Source: Phycisphaera sp. (lineage in GTDB: Bacteria; Planctomycetota; Phycisphaerae; Phycisphaerales; Zrk34). Taken from it: DNA of 60,011 nucleotides. Below, piece by piece: positions 52,781 through 60,011 of this stretch. Position 1 is the first letter of the stretch, and each line of letters starts with the position of its first letter. A model generated the notes under the pieces. It saw nothing but the letters and a program-made list of their open reading frames with translations, ran no database searches and had not been told where the DNA came from. The position numbers and the translations under genes are program-made. The DNA lies in NCBI GenBank assembly GCA_016125285.1, contig WGMA01000025.1:1-60011 (forward strand), written 5' to 3'.

Positions 52781-53173
52781 TCACCCCTTCGGCGGCAGGC
52801 ACGTGTTGATCATGTCGCGGTAGAGCAGCCACTGGTCGCCGACTCTTTTCCAGAGGACGAAGAACTTGCCTTCGTCGAGCACCTGGCCGTCGGCGCTTTC
52901 GAGGCGGTAGCGGCCGACCTCGGAGGCGGTGTCGCCGAACGATTCGACCTCGAGGGTCTCGAGCGTGATCGACTTGATGCCCATGTCCATGAAGGCCCGG
53001 AAGGTCGCCTGGATCGCCTTGCGGCCGACGACGAAGTCGCTGTTGGGCGGCATGAACTGCGCGTCTTCGGTGTAGAGGCTGGCGAGCGCGGCGGCGTCGC
53101 CGGAGGCGAATGTCGTTTCGAAGACTCGGTCCGCGGCGACGATCGCGTCGTAGACGTCCGTTGAGTCGGTCAT
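52781..53173 (-). CDS. SnoaL-like / DUF4440 NTF2-fold protein
   Basis: The 130-residue protein has the cone-shaped NTF2 fold pattern of the SgcJ/EcaC and DUF4440 groups: AIVAADRVFETTFASGDAAA, LYTEDAQFMPPNSDFVVGR, then a curved sheet ending KFFVLWKRVGDQWLLYRDMI. Such proteins range from small isomerases and hydrolases to non-catalytic binding domains, so no reaction is assigned. It converges on the ankyrin gene with 13 bases between stops. Confidence 0.82.
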   Translation of the reverse strand: MTDSTDVYDAIVAADRVFETTFASGDAAALASLYTEDAQFMPPNSDFVVGRKAIQATFRAFMDMGIKSITLETLEVESFGDTASEVGRYRLESADGQVLDEGKFFVLWKRVGDQWLLYRDMINTCLPPKG

Positions 53174-53378
53174 GGCGAACCCCGTTGATGTTGGTGATGA
53201 TCGGAACGATTGCGGCGGACGACATTATGGGCGCGACCGGCGTGCCCGGCAACGCGGCCGGGCGGAGCGGGGGAGGCGGAGCGACCCGTGCGTCGTGTAT
53301 GATCCGTGGTGCGGGGCGACCCGGGACGGCGCTGCGTCCCGGCTTTGGGGTTGCGGAACTTACGGGAAGGAGTGCGGC

Positions 53379-53714
53379 ATGCCACACGAGATCACCGAAG
53401 CGGATCGGCTGACCATCTACACGACGGAGACGGCGCGGCACGGGGGCAAGCCGCTGTTCGAGTGGCTGCTGGAGGAGGCGATCCGCCGAAAGCTGCACGG
53501 GGGCACGGCGCACAAGGCGTTGGCGGGGTTCGGGCGGCATCACCACCTGCATCACGAGCACATCCTGGCGTTGTCGGACGATCTGCCGGTGGTCGTGACG
53601 GTGATCGACACGCCGGACCGGATCGACGCGTTCATCAACGATCACGAGGCGCTGGAGGGGTGCGCGTTCGTGCGGGAGCGCGTGTGGTGGCACCTGCCGG
53701 ACGGGAAGGCGTGA
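53379..53714 (+). CDS. DUF190 (UPF0166) PII-like protein
   Basis: The 111-residue protein matches the DUF190 pattern: LTIYTTETARHGGKPLFEWL, then RRKLHGGTAHKALAGFGRHHHLH, LSDDLPVVVTVIDTPDRI and a short C-terminal strand. The fold is that of PII signalling proteins, and members are often encoded next to or fused with CrcB, so a nucleotide-responsive role in ion export is plausible. AAGGAG six bases before ATG 53379 supports the start. Family A heptamer repeats begin 30 nt after its stop. Confidence 0.88.
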   Translation: MPHEITEADRLTIYTTETARHGGKPLFEWLLEEAIRRKLHGGTAHKALAGFGRHHHLHHEHILALSDDLPVVVTVIDTPDRIDAFINDHEALEGCAFVRERVWWHLPDGKA

Positions 53715-53744
53715 AGGCGGAGTGACGATTGCGTCTTCTGATTG

Positions 53745-53855
53745 ATTTTCCATTTTCCATTTGCCGTTTTCCATTTGCCATTGGCGCAGCGCCCCGCATG
53801 TTAGAGGGCGCTTCCGAAATGGAAAATGACAATTGGAAAATGGAAAATGGAAAAT
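53745..53855. repeat. Two-armed heptamer element, ATTTTCC word (family A, copy 1)
   Basis: Five 7-bp units of the ATTTTCC type (53745-53779), a 41-nt centre with its own 7-bp dyad (AGCGCCC with GGGCGCT), then five units of the GGAAAAT type (53821-53855; the second is degenerate). It lies between the DUF190 stop and the DinB start. Confidence 0.9.
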
Positions 53856-53941
53856 TACTCTCGCGAGTCTCACGAAACCGGCGCCGCGCACGCGTCATCT
53901 AATCCGCGACCACACCCACACCGATACAGGAGAGGCACACG

Positions 53942-54466
53942 ATGTCGACACCGATGATGGCGCCGTTGATCGCGGAGATGAAGCACGAGTTCGAGGCGAC
54001 GAAGCGTGTGCTCGAGGCGATGCCCGGGGACAAGCTGGACTGGCGGCCGCACCCGAAGTCGATGTCGCTGGGGAAGCTCGGCATGCACATCGCGACGGCG
54101 ACGGGCGGCGTGACGCAGATGCTGATGGCCGACACGCTGGACATCGCGGAGCTGCGCAAGCGCGGCGTGCCGGAGGCGGATTCGAAGCGGGCGATCCTCG
54201 ACGCCGCGGACGAAAACGTCGCCAAGGCGGTCGAGCTGCTGGAGGGCTGGACGGACGATTTCGCGACGGGCGACTGGTCGCTGACGAACGGCGGGCAGCC
54301 GATGATGACGGCGCCGCGGGTGGCGATGCTGCGGATGATCGCGATGAGCCACGTGTATCACCACCGCGGGCAGATGACGGTGTACCTGCGTCTGCTCGAC
54401 GCGCCGGTGCCGTCGGTGTACGGCCCGTCGGCGGACGTCGATCCGTTTGCGCAGGCCAAGGCGTGA
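53942..54466 (+). CDS. DinB-family metal-binding four-helix protein
   Basis: The 174-residue protein shows the DinB pattern: MKHEFEATKRVLEAMPGDKLDWRPHPKSMSLGKL, a first His in LGMHIATA, and the H-x3-H pair of SHVYHHRGQM near residue 140, together the usual Ni/Zn ligand triad. DinB-like proteins include thiol-dependent transferases (bacillithiol, mycothiol) and many of unknown function. AGGAG about nine bases before ATG 53942 supports the start. It lies between a family A element and a CTCACCCC-type repeat. Confidence 0.88.
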   Translation: MSTPMMAPLIAEMKHEFEATKRVLEAMPGDKLDWRPHPKSMSLGKLGMHIATATGGVTQMLMADTLDIAELRKRGVPEADSKRAILDAADENVAKAVELLEGWTDDFATGDWSLTNGGQPMMTAPRVAMLRMIAMSHVYHHRGQMTVYLRLLDAPVPSVYGPSADVDPFAQAKA

Positions 54467-54494
54467 GCGACGCGCAACGCCTCGCGCCCGGGTC

Positions 54495-54611
54495 GGGGAG
54501 AGGTTGGGTGAGGGGGTTGATTCCGTGAACGCGGCGCACCGCGCGGGCGGCGCGCGACGTGCTCGAAGGGCTGACCCTCACCCCGGCCCTCTCCCTGGAA
54601 GGGCGAGGGGG
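54495..54611. repeat. Inverted repeat of the CCCTCACCCC type (family E, copy 1)
   Basis: GGGGAGAGGTTGGGTGAGGG (54495-54514) is mirrored by the CCCTCACCCC...CCCTCTCCC segment at 54574-54595. The right arm also forms a local hairpin of about 10 bp with 54600-54609. It fills most of the spacer between the DinB and lipoprotein hydrolase genes. Confidence 0.75.
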
Positions 54612-54667
54612 TCGCGGCGATCGCGGCGGCGCTTTTCATCGGGGGTTGTTGACGTTTCAATACGCGT

Positions 54668-55666
54668 ATGAGCGGACGCGTTGGCATCGCGATGTTGGGC
54701 GCGGCGGTGTGGCTGTTGACCGGCTGCACGACGCTGCCGATGAACCCGGACTACGCCGGGCCGAAGGCGATGCCGCAGGAACTGGCGGATCAGTTCGCGT
54801 ACACGCTGCCGAAGGTGTGGACGACGGGGAACGAGACGGTCGAGCGCGGCTGGGGGTATCGCGTCGAGCGTGTGCGGTTCAGGTCGGCGGTGACGCTGAT
54901 CAAGGATGACGGCGCCGACGGGCACGACGTGGTGCTGGACTACTACGAGCCGACGGGCTGGTGGCGTGGCGATGCGCCGCGTCCGGCGATCATGGTGCTG
55001 CCGATATTGGGCGGCGCGTACGAGGCGGCGAAGTATTTCGGCGGGCACTTCGCGCGGGCGGGTTTCGCGGCGGTGGTGGTGCACAAGAACGACCGCAACA
55101 AGGACCCGGACTCGATCGCGGACCTCAACGCGACGTTCCGGCAGATGGTGCTGGACCACCGGCAGGCGCTGGACTGGATGGCGACGGAGCCGGGCATCGA
55201 CATCGACCGCGTGGGCGTGTTCGGCATCAGCGCGGGGGCGATCAAGGGGTCGCTGGTGTACGCGGTGGACCCGCGGCTGCGCGCGGCGCTGCTGGCGCTG
55301 CCCGGCGGCGACATCCCGTACATCCTGGCGTACTCGAACGATCCGGGCGTGCGGCGGCGGCGTGTCAGCACGCTGAGCAGGGAGGACATCACCGCCGAGC
55401 AGCTGTACGCGGAGCTGAAGGCCGGGTTCCGTTACGACCCGCTCGACCTGGCGCCGTACGCGGACGCGCGGCACGTGCTGATGATCCTCGGCGAGCGGGA
55501 CAGGGTGGTGTTCTACAAGAAGGGGCTGGAGCTGCGGGAGGCGATGGGCGGGCCGAAGACGGAGGTGCTGCCGACGGGGCATTACGACTCGATCGTGTTC
55601 ACGCCGTTCATCCAGGACCAGGCGGTGGATTTTTTCCGTGCGGAGTTGGCGGCGCGGGAGCCGTGA
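54668..55666 (+). CDS. Alpha/beta-hydrolase lipoprotein
   Basis: The 332-residue protein has a lipoprotein signal (lipobox LLTGC, Cys20) and an alpha/beta-hydrolase domain: IMVLPILGGAYEAAKYFGGH, GVFGISAGAIKG with nucleophile Ser in the G-x-S-x-G elbow, ILGERDRVV with the likely acid, and LPTGHYDS with the catalytic His. The predicted location is the inner face of the outer membrane or the outer face of the inner membrane. Substrate unknown; acyl ester or peptide are options. A family A element begins three bases after its stop. Confidence 0.85.
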   Translation: MSGRVGIAMLGAAVWLLTGCTTLPMNPDYAGPKAMPQELADQFAYTLPKVWTTGNETVERGWGYRVERVRFRSAVTLIKDDGADGHDVVLDYYEPTGWWRGDAPRPAIMVLPILGGAYEAAKYFGGHFARAGFAAVVVHKNDRNKDPDSIADLNATFRQMVLDHRQALDWMATEPGIDIDRVGVFGISAGAIKGSLVYAVDPRLRAALLALPGGDIPYILAYSNDPGVRRRRVSTLSREDITAEQLYAELKAGFRYDPLDLAPYADARHVLMILGERDRVVFYKKGLELREAMGGPKTEVLPTGHYDSIVFTPFIQDQAVDFFRAELAAREP

Positions 55667-55668
55667 TG

Positions 55669-55776
55669 ATTTTCCATTTTCCAGTTGCCATTTTCCATTT
55701 TCCATTGGGCGGGAGAGCGGCCGCTGTGCGCGGTCTGAAATGGAAAATGACGAATGGAAAACGGAAAATGGAAAAT
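55669..55776. repeat. Two-armed heptamer element, ATTTTCC word (family A, copy 2)
   Basis: Five 7-bp units of the ATTTTCC type (55669-55703), a 38-nt centre holding the palindrome AGCGGCCGCT (55716-55725), then five units of the GGAAAAT type (55742-55776), of which the second is degenerate as in copy 1. It starts directly after the hydrolase stop codon. The centre differs from that of copy 1. Confidence 0.9.
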
Positions 55777-55908
55777 GATCCGTCCACGCCTGGATGTGTC
55801 CAAAGTCGTATGCGTGCGCACTATATCTCATGCCGGGCCGACCGCGGTCCGGGTATGATGATGTAGGCACATCATCTCCTGCTGCGAACAGAAATCTGTG
55901 AGGCTGCA

Positions 55909-58245
55909 ATGCTTATGTATCGACGTATATCGGTGTGGATGGCCGTGGCGGCCGTGTGTGTGATCGTCGGGGCGGGTGCGGGCGCGGCTCGAGCGGCGGA
56001 CGGGGCGGTGCTGGTGGAGGCCGAGTCGTTCGAGAAGCCCGGCGGGTGGGTGCTGGACACGCAGTTCATCACGAGCATGGGCTCGCCGTACCTGCTGGCG
56101 CACGGGATCGGCCGCCCGGTGGCCGACGCGTCGACGACGGTGCAGCTGCCCGGCGCGGGAACGTACCGCGTGTTCGTCCGCACGAAGGACTGGGTCGCGC
56201 ACTGGGACGGCACATCGGGCAGCCCCGGCAAGTTCCAGGTGCTGATCAACGGCAACGCGCTGAGCGAGACGTTCGGCACGAAGGGCGCGGAGTGGAACTG
56301 GCAGGACGGCGGCACGGTCGCGATCGACGGCGACGCGAAGATCACGCTGTCGCTGCACGACCTGACCGGCTTCGACGGGCGCTGCGACGCGATCTACTTC
56401 ACGAAGGACGTCAACGGCACACCGCCGCCGAGCGAGGGCAAGATCCTGCCGGCGTGGCGTCGCAAGCTGCTGGGCCTCGGCGACGAGCCGACGCTCAAGG
56501 ACGGCTACGACCTGGTGGTCGTCGGCGGCGGGTACAGCGGCATGGGCGCGGCGATCAGCGCGGCGCGTCAGGGCATCAAGGTGGCGTTGATCCAGGACCG
56601 CCCGGTGCTCGGCGGCAACGGCTCGAGCGAGGTACGCGTGTGGGCGATGGGCAACATCCGCCGCGGGCCGTACCCGACGATCGGCGAGATCGTCGCGGAG
56701 TTCTCGGATCACGCGCACAAGTCGCCGGGCACGTACGAGGAGTTCGAGGACGCCAAGAAGGAGGCGATCGTCCGGGCGGAGCCGAACATCGATCTGTTCC
56801 TGAATCACCACGCGTACAAGGTGGACATGGACGACAAGAAGATCGGCGCGGTGTACGCGTTCGACACGCGGACTTCCGAGCAGAAGAAGTTCGTGGGCCG
56901 GTTCTTCGTCGACTGCACGGGCCACGGCACGATCGGCGCGCTGGCGAACGCGGACTACGACATGACGGACAAGGGCCGCATGGGCATGAGCAACATGTGG
57001 GCGTGGGACGAGTCGGACAAGCCCGCGGAGTTCCCCGACGTGTCGGGCTGGGCGTTGCCGCTGAAGATGAAGGACTTCCCTTACCCGCGTGACCATCACG
57101 GTCAGTGGTTCTGGGAGAGCGGGTTCGACCAGGACCCGATCAACGGCGCGGAGTACATCCGCGACTGGAACCTGCGTGCGGTGTACGGGGCGTTCAACGC
57201 GATGAAGAACGGCGACGGCGCGGACAAGCACGACACGGCGTTCCTGACGTGGGTGGCGTTCGTGGGCGGGCCGCGCGAGAGCCGACGGCTGCTGGGCGAC
57301 GTGATCCTTTCCGAAGACGACATCGTCTCGAAGAAGGAATTCAAGGACGGCACGGCGCCGAGCACGTGGTCGATCGACCTGCACTACCCCAAGCAGCAGT
57401 ACGCCGAGAAGTTCCCGGACAACCCGTTCATCTCGATCGCGAAGATGAATCACGCGGTGGACCGCAACTACGGGTATCCGATCCCGTACCGCTGTTTCTA
57501 CAGCCGCAACGTGCCGAACCTGTTCATGGCGGGTCGCTGCATCAGCGTGACGCACGAGGCGCTGGGCACGGTGCGCGTGATGAAGACGTGCGGGATGATG
57601 GGCGAGGTGGTGGGCAAGGCGGCGGCGATTGCCACGGCGCATTCTTGCACGCCGCGCGACGTGTACGAGCAGTACTGGGACGAGATGACGGTGCTGCTGA
57701 AGCAGCCGGGCGCGATGCGGCGTGACACGCTGGCGGGTGACTTCTACCTGCGCGACGACGCGGTGAAGCTCGACCCGCCGAAGGTGATCGCGCCGAGCGG
57801 CGGCGGCGGGCACGCCAAGGGGCTCGACCCGAAGAAGCTGCCGGGCATCGTGATCGACGACGACCAGGCGAAGCTGACCGGCAAGTGGGGCCAGGGCCCG
57901 GGCAGCCTCACGACGTTCGTCGGTTCGCGTTACCTGTACTCGACGTCGGACGACGCGACGGCGACGTTCGAGATCAAGCCGCCCAAGGCGGGCCGGTACG
58001 AGGTCCGCATCTGCTACGCCGAGCACGAGAAGCGCGGCAAGACGACGCCGGTGACCGTGACGTCGGCCGACGGCGAGAAGACCGTCGTGATCGACATGAC
58101 GAAGAAGGCGCCGCTGGAGCACGGGTTCATGTCACTGGGTGTGTTTACGTTTGACCCGGCGAAGCCCGGCTCGGTGACGATCGCCGCGAAGGGCGCCAAC
58201 GGCGCGGCCCACGCGGACGCGATTCAGCTGCTGCCTGTCGAATGA
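55909..58245 (+). CDS. Secreted FAD-dependent oxidoreductase with N- and C-terminal beta-sandwich modules
   Basis: The 778-residue protein has a signal peptide (cleavage near ARAADG) and an N-terminal carbohydrate-binding-like domain (about 30-165; VLVEAESFEKPGGWVLDTQF). An FAD_oxidored domain spans about 200-610: YDLVVVGGGYSGMGAAISAA dinucleotide-binding loop, VLGGNGSSEVRVW, FVDCTGHGTIGALA, NLFMAGRCISVTHEALGTVR. A C-terminal golvesin/xanthan-lyase-like sandwich follows (about 645-778; VGSRYLYSTSDDATATFEI). This architecture is common in planctomycetes and Verrucomicrobia and is presumed to oxidise polysaccharide-derived substrates outside the cell. ATG 55909 or 55915 can be the start. Confidence 0.88.
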   Translation: MLMYRRISVWMAVAAVCVIVGAGAGAARAADGAVLVEAESFEKPGGWVLDTQFITSMGSPYLLAHGIGRPVADASTTVQLPGAGTYRVFVRTKDWVAHWDGTSGSPGKFQVLINGNALSETFGTKGAEWNWQDGGTVAIDGDAKITLSLHDLTGFDGRCDAIYFTKDVNGTPPPSEGKILPAWRRKLLGLGDEPTLKDGYDLVVVGGGYSGMGAAISAARQGIKVALIQDRPVLGGNGSSEVRVWAMGNIRRGPYPTIGEIVAEFSDHAHKSPGTYEEFEDAKKEAIVRAEPNIDLFLNHHAYKVDMDDKKIGAVYAFDTRTSEQKKFVGRFFVDCTGHGTIGALANADYDMTDKGRMGMSNMWAWDESDKPAEFPDVSGWALPLKMKDFPYPRDHHGQWFWESGFDQDPINGAEYIRDWNLRAVYGAFNAMKNGDGADKHDTAFLTWVAFVGGPRESRRLLGDVILSEDDIVSKKEFKDGTAPSTWSIDLHYPKQQYAEKFPDNPFISIAKMNHAVDRNYGYPIPYRCFYSRNVPNLFMAGRCISVTHEALGTVRVMKTCGMMGEVVGKAAAIATAHSCTPRDVYEQYWDEMTVLLKQPGAMRRDTLAGDFYLRDDAVKLDPPKVIAPSGGGGHAKGLDPKKLPGIVIDDDQAKLTGKWGQGPGSLTTFVGSRYLYSTSDDATATFEIKPPKAGRYEVRICYAEHEKRGKTTPVTVTSADGEKTVVIDMTKKAPLEHGFMSLGVFTFDPAKPGSVTIAAKGANGAAHADAIQLLPVE

Positions 58246-58264
58246 AGCGCGGGACTCCTCTCCC

Positions 58265-58398
58265 CCAAGTGGGGGCAGGTTGGGTGAGGGGGATGGATCT
58301 GCGCACGCGACAGGGCCCACGCGAAGCAGGCATCGAATCACGAACGCTCGACCCTCACCCCAGCCCTCTCCCTGGCAGGGAGAGGGGGAAGTCGTTTC
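58265..58398. repeat. Inverted repeat of the CCCTCACCCC type (family E, copy 2)
   Basis: The left arm (58265-58300) and right arm (58362-58398) are imperfect reverse complements about 36 nt long, around a 60-nt centre. Each arm also folds on itself: CCCCC/GGGGG in the left, and a perfect 10-bp CCCTCTCCCT/AGGGAGAGGG hairpin in the right. It lies between the FAD oxidoreductase and DUF1501 genes. Confidence 0.8.
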
Positions 58399-58399
58399 C

Positions 58400-58427
58400 G
58401 ATTTAGGGTTTAGGATTTCGAGTTTTG
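58400..58427 (+). repeat. One-armed heptamer array, GATTTAG word
   Basis: Four 7-bp units of the type GrTTTmG (58400-58427) follow the family E element directly. No complementary arm is present; a small GGCGG/CCGCC hairpin follows. It is shorter than the 35-nt arms elsewhere. Confidence 0.55.
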
Positions 58428-58492
58428 AAGGCGGTTTCACACCGCCGCGCCGCATATACTCCCCCAAGCGAGGGCACGCTTAGGGCATCACC

Positions 58493-59839
58493 ATGCTGAC
58501 GATCCGCAACGGCAAGTACCGGCTATGCGACGGGCACACCCGGCGCGACGTGCTGCGCATCGGCGCACTGGGCGCGTTCGGCGCGGGCCTGACGCTGCCG
58601 GACCTGCTGCGGGCCGAGCAGCGCAAGGGCATCCGCAACGGTCACAAGGCGGTGATCATGGTGTACATGTGCGGCGCCCCGCCGCACCAGGACATGTACG
58701 ACCTGAAGGTGGATGCCCCGAGCGAGATCCGCGGGCCGTTCAATCCGATCAAGACCAACGTGCCGGGCATCGAGATCAGCGAGCTGCTGCCGCGCATGGC
58801 GGGGATGATGGACAAGCTGATCCCGCTGCGTGCGGTGTACGGCTCGCCGGACGGGGCGCACGATTCGTATATCTGTTACACGGGTCGCGCCAAGCGGAAC
58901 GAACCGACGGGCGGCTGGCCGAGCGTGGGCTCGTGCGTGTCGAAGCTGATGGGGCCGACCGACCCGGGCGTGCCGCCGTTCATCGGCCTGGCGCCGGACG
59001 CCGGTCACCCGCCGTACGGCTCGCCGGGACTGCCCGGCTTCCTCGGACAGGGGCACGCGGCGTTTCGCCCGTCGGGCCCGGTCGGGCAGGACATGGTGCT
59101 CAACGGCATCGACAAGGCGCGGCTCGGGCGACGGCGCTCGCTGCTCGAATCGTTCGACACGATGCGCCGCGACATCGACGCGACCGGCCAGATCCACGGC
59201 CTGGACCAGATCCAGGAACGCGCGCTGGGCATCCTCACGTCGAAGCGGCTCGCCGAGGCGCTGGACCTGTCGAAGGAAGACCCGCGCATCATCGCACGCT
59301 ACGGCAAGGGCGATCCCGCCAAGCACGGCGACGGCGCGCCGCGCAACCTGCAGCACTTTCTGCTGGCGCGGCGGCTCGTCGAGGCGGGCGCACGTGTCGT
59401 GACGCTGAACTTCGGCCGGTGGGACTTCCACTCGAACAACCACTCGGAGCTGAAGGACAAGTACCTGCCGCTGTGGGACCAGGGCGTGACCGCGCTCGTG
59501 GAAGACCTGCATCAGCGTGGCTTGGACAAGGACGTGGCGGTGGTGATGTGGGGCGAGTTCGGGCGGACGCCGACCATTAATAAGGACGCCGGTCGCGACC
59601 ACTGGCCGCGTGTCGGCGGCGGGCTGCTGGCGGGCGGCGGGTTCAAAACCGGCCAGGTGATCGGCGCGACCGACCGCCTCGGCGGCGAGCCGACCGATCG
59701 CCCCACCCACTTCGGCGAGGTCATCGCCACGCTGTACCGCCACCTCGGCATCGACGCGACGCAGACCACGGTCGACGACCTGCAGGGCAGGCCGCGGTAT
59801 CTGGTGGATGATTATGAGCCGATGAAGGAAGTGATCTGA
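58493..59839 (+). CDS. DUF1501 protein (sulfatase-like fold, Tat-type leader)
   Basis: The 448-residue protein begins with TRRDVLRIGALGAFGAGLTL, a twin-arginine-like leader, and matches the planctomycete-rich DUF1501 family: KAVIMVYMCGAPPHQDMYDLK, PEIRGPF-type segment, AVYGSPDGAHDS, GWPSVGSCVSKL, TLNFGRWDFHSN and WGEFGRTPTINKDAGRDHWP, where Asp/His residues resemble the metal site of alkaline-phosphatase-superfamily enzymes. DUF1501 genes normally sit beside a DUF1549/DUF1553 cytochrome-type partner; the upstream neighbour here is an FAD oxidoreductase instead. Function unproven. Confidence 0.9.
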   Translation: MLTIRNGKYRLCDGHTRRDVLRIGALGAFGAGLTLPDLLRAEQRKGIRNGHKAVIMVYMCGAPPHQDMYDLKVDAPSEIRGPFNPIKTNVPGIEISELLPRMAGMMDKLIPLRAVYGSPDGAHDSYICYTGRAKRNEPTGGWPSVGSCVSKLMGPTDPGVPPFIGLAPDAGHPPYGSPGLPGFLGQGHAAFRPSGPVGQDMVLNGIDKARLGRRRSLLESFDTMRRDIDATGQIHGLDQIQERALGILTSKRLAEALDLSKEDPRIIARYGKGDPAKHGDGAPRNLQHFLLARRLVEAGARVVTLNFGRWDFHSNNHSELKDKYLPLWDQGVTALVEDLHQRGLDKDVAVVMWGEFGRTPTINKDAGRDHWPRVGGGLLAGGGFKTGQVIGATDRLGGEPTDRPTHFGEVIATLYRHLGIDATQTTVDDLQGRPRYLVDDYEPMKEVI

Positions 59840-59893
59840 GTCGCGCCATCCGCAAAGCCCCCTCTCCCTTGAGCAGGATATTGCATAGTTGCC

Positions 59894-60010
59894 TTAAGTG
59901 GTGCCTTGTTTGATGGTCAAGGCGATGAGGATCTTGGCGTGAATCCAGCGTCGCACGCGATCGAGGGTTCGGACCCAGCCGGGCAGGTGGTCGAGACCAA
60001 CCGCGCTGGA
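59894..60010 (-). mobile_element. C-terminal end of a transposase-like gene (partial)
   Basis: On the minus strand an open frame enters from beyond the window and ends at TAA (59894-59896), giving 38 residues. The sequence includes WVRTLDRVRRWIHAKILIAL, resembling the basic C-terminal helix (R-x-W-x-x-A-K-x-L-x-A-L) of IS4-type DDE transposases. Between this stop and the DUF1501 gene, a CCCCCTCTCCCTTG segment (59861-59874) looks like the start of a family E repeat that is cut off, which would place the IS edge near 59874. Too little is visible to name the element. Confidence 0.4.
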
Positions 60011-60011
60011 C

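Noticed and set aside
53735-53870. Peptides such as MENGKWKMENGK read from the heptamer arrays
   Set aside because: The arrays are open in several frames simply because 21 nt (three units) equals seven codons. There is no ribosome-binding site or codon bias, and both strands give equally plausible peptides.

Overview
The window looks like a chromosomal segment of a high-GC planctomycete, most likely a Phycisphaerae-type lineage. The evidence is family content rather than a marker gene: a DUF1501 protein with a Tat-like leader, a PVC-type membrane-bound dehydrogenase domain, PA14/PQQ-propeller and NPCBM surface proteins, Tat-exported Gfo/Idh oxidoreductase, ceramidase-like and PhoD hydrolases, zinc-ribbon kinase and zinc-ribbon TIR proteins, and a tRNA gene with no encoded CCA. 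About 46 protein genes, one tRNA-Arg and many intergenic repeat elements can be supported.

Layout. 1-6.8 kb: two translationally coupled surface proteins, closed by a bidirectional terminator shared with tRNA-Arg(ACG). 7-12.4 kb (minus): zinc-ribbon Ser/Thr kinase, then an amino-sugar operon (nagA, an Nramp-like transporter without the usual metal motif, nagB) and a LacI-family regulator. 12.5-21.7 kb: Gfo/Idh oxidoreductase, an HTH protein, sialidase-like protein, PhoD, a SASA-type SGNH acetylesterase, ceramidase-like hydrolase and an MFS transporter. A 17-bp motif overlaps the nagA and Gfo/Idh promoters and recurs in weaker form between PhoD and the esterase, suggesting a small LacI regulon for amino-sugar or acylated-glycan use. 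21.8-31.3 kb: eukaryote-type UDP-HexNAc pyrophosphorylase, porin, glycerate kinase, tandem-ACT protein, a pair of unknown envelope proteins, and queC-queE. 31.4-40.5 kb: GT-C and GT2 glycosyltransferases with asnB, a cobA-hemD fusion, a HIT protein, and a zinc-ribbon/TIR/membrane protein. 40.5-47.4 kb: ThuA, CocE/NonD hydrolase, small Tat and acidic proteins, PVC dehydrogenase, and a serpin remnant. 47.4-60 kb: FAD oxidase, flippase-like protein and GT2 (probably glycolipid synthesis), crcB, ankyrin protein, DUF190, DinB, a lipoprotein hydrolase, FAD oxidoreductase, DUF1501 and the edge of a transposase.

The most unusual structure is not a gene. At least six intergenic elements (30.5, 38.0, 50.1, 51.2, 53.8 and 55.7 kb) share one architecture: five tandem heptamers (35 nt), a GC-rich centre of 12-44 nt that differs between copies, then five heptamers of the complementary word (35 nt). 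The heptamer word differs between families while the 5x7 layout stays the same. One element supplies the start codon of queE, another the stop codon of a glycosyltransferase, and two same-family copies bracket that glycosyltransferase gene. Further one-armed or differently built repeats occur at 20.2, 21.7, 50.2, 54.5 and 58.3 kb. All functional statements rest on reading motifs by eye; no database search was possible.
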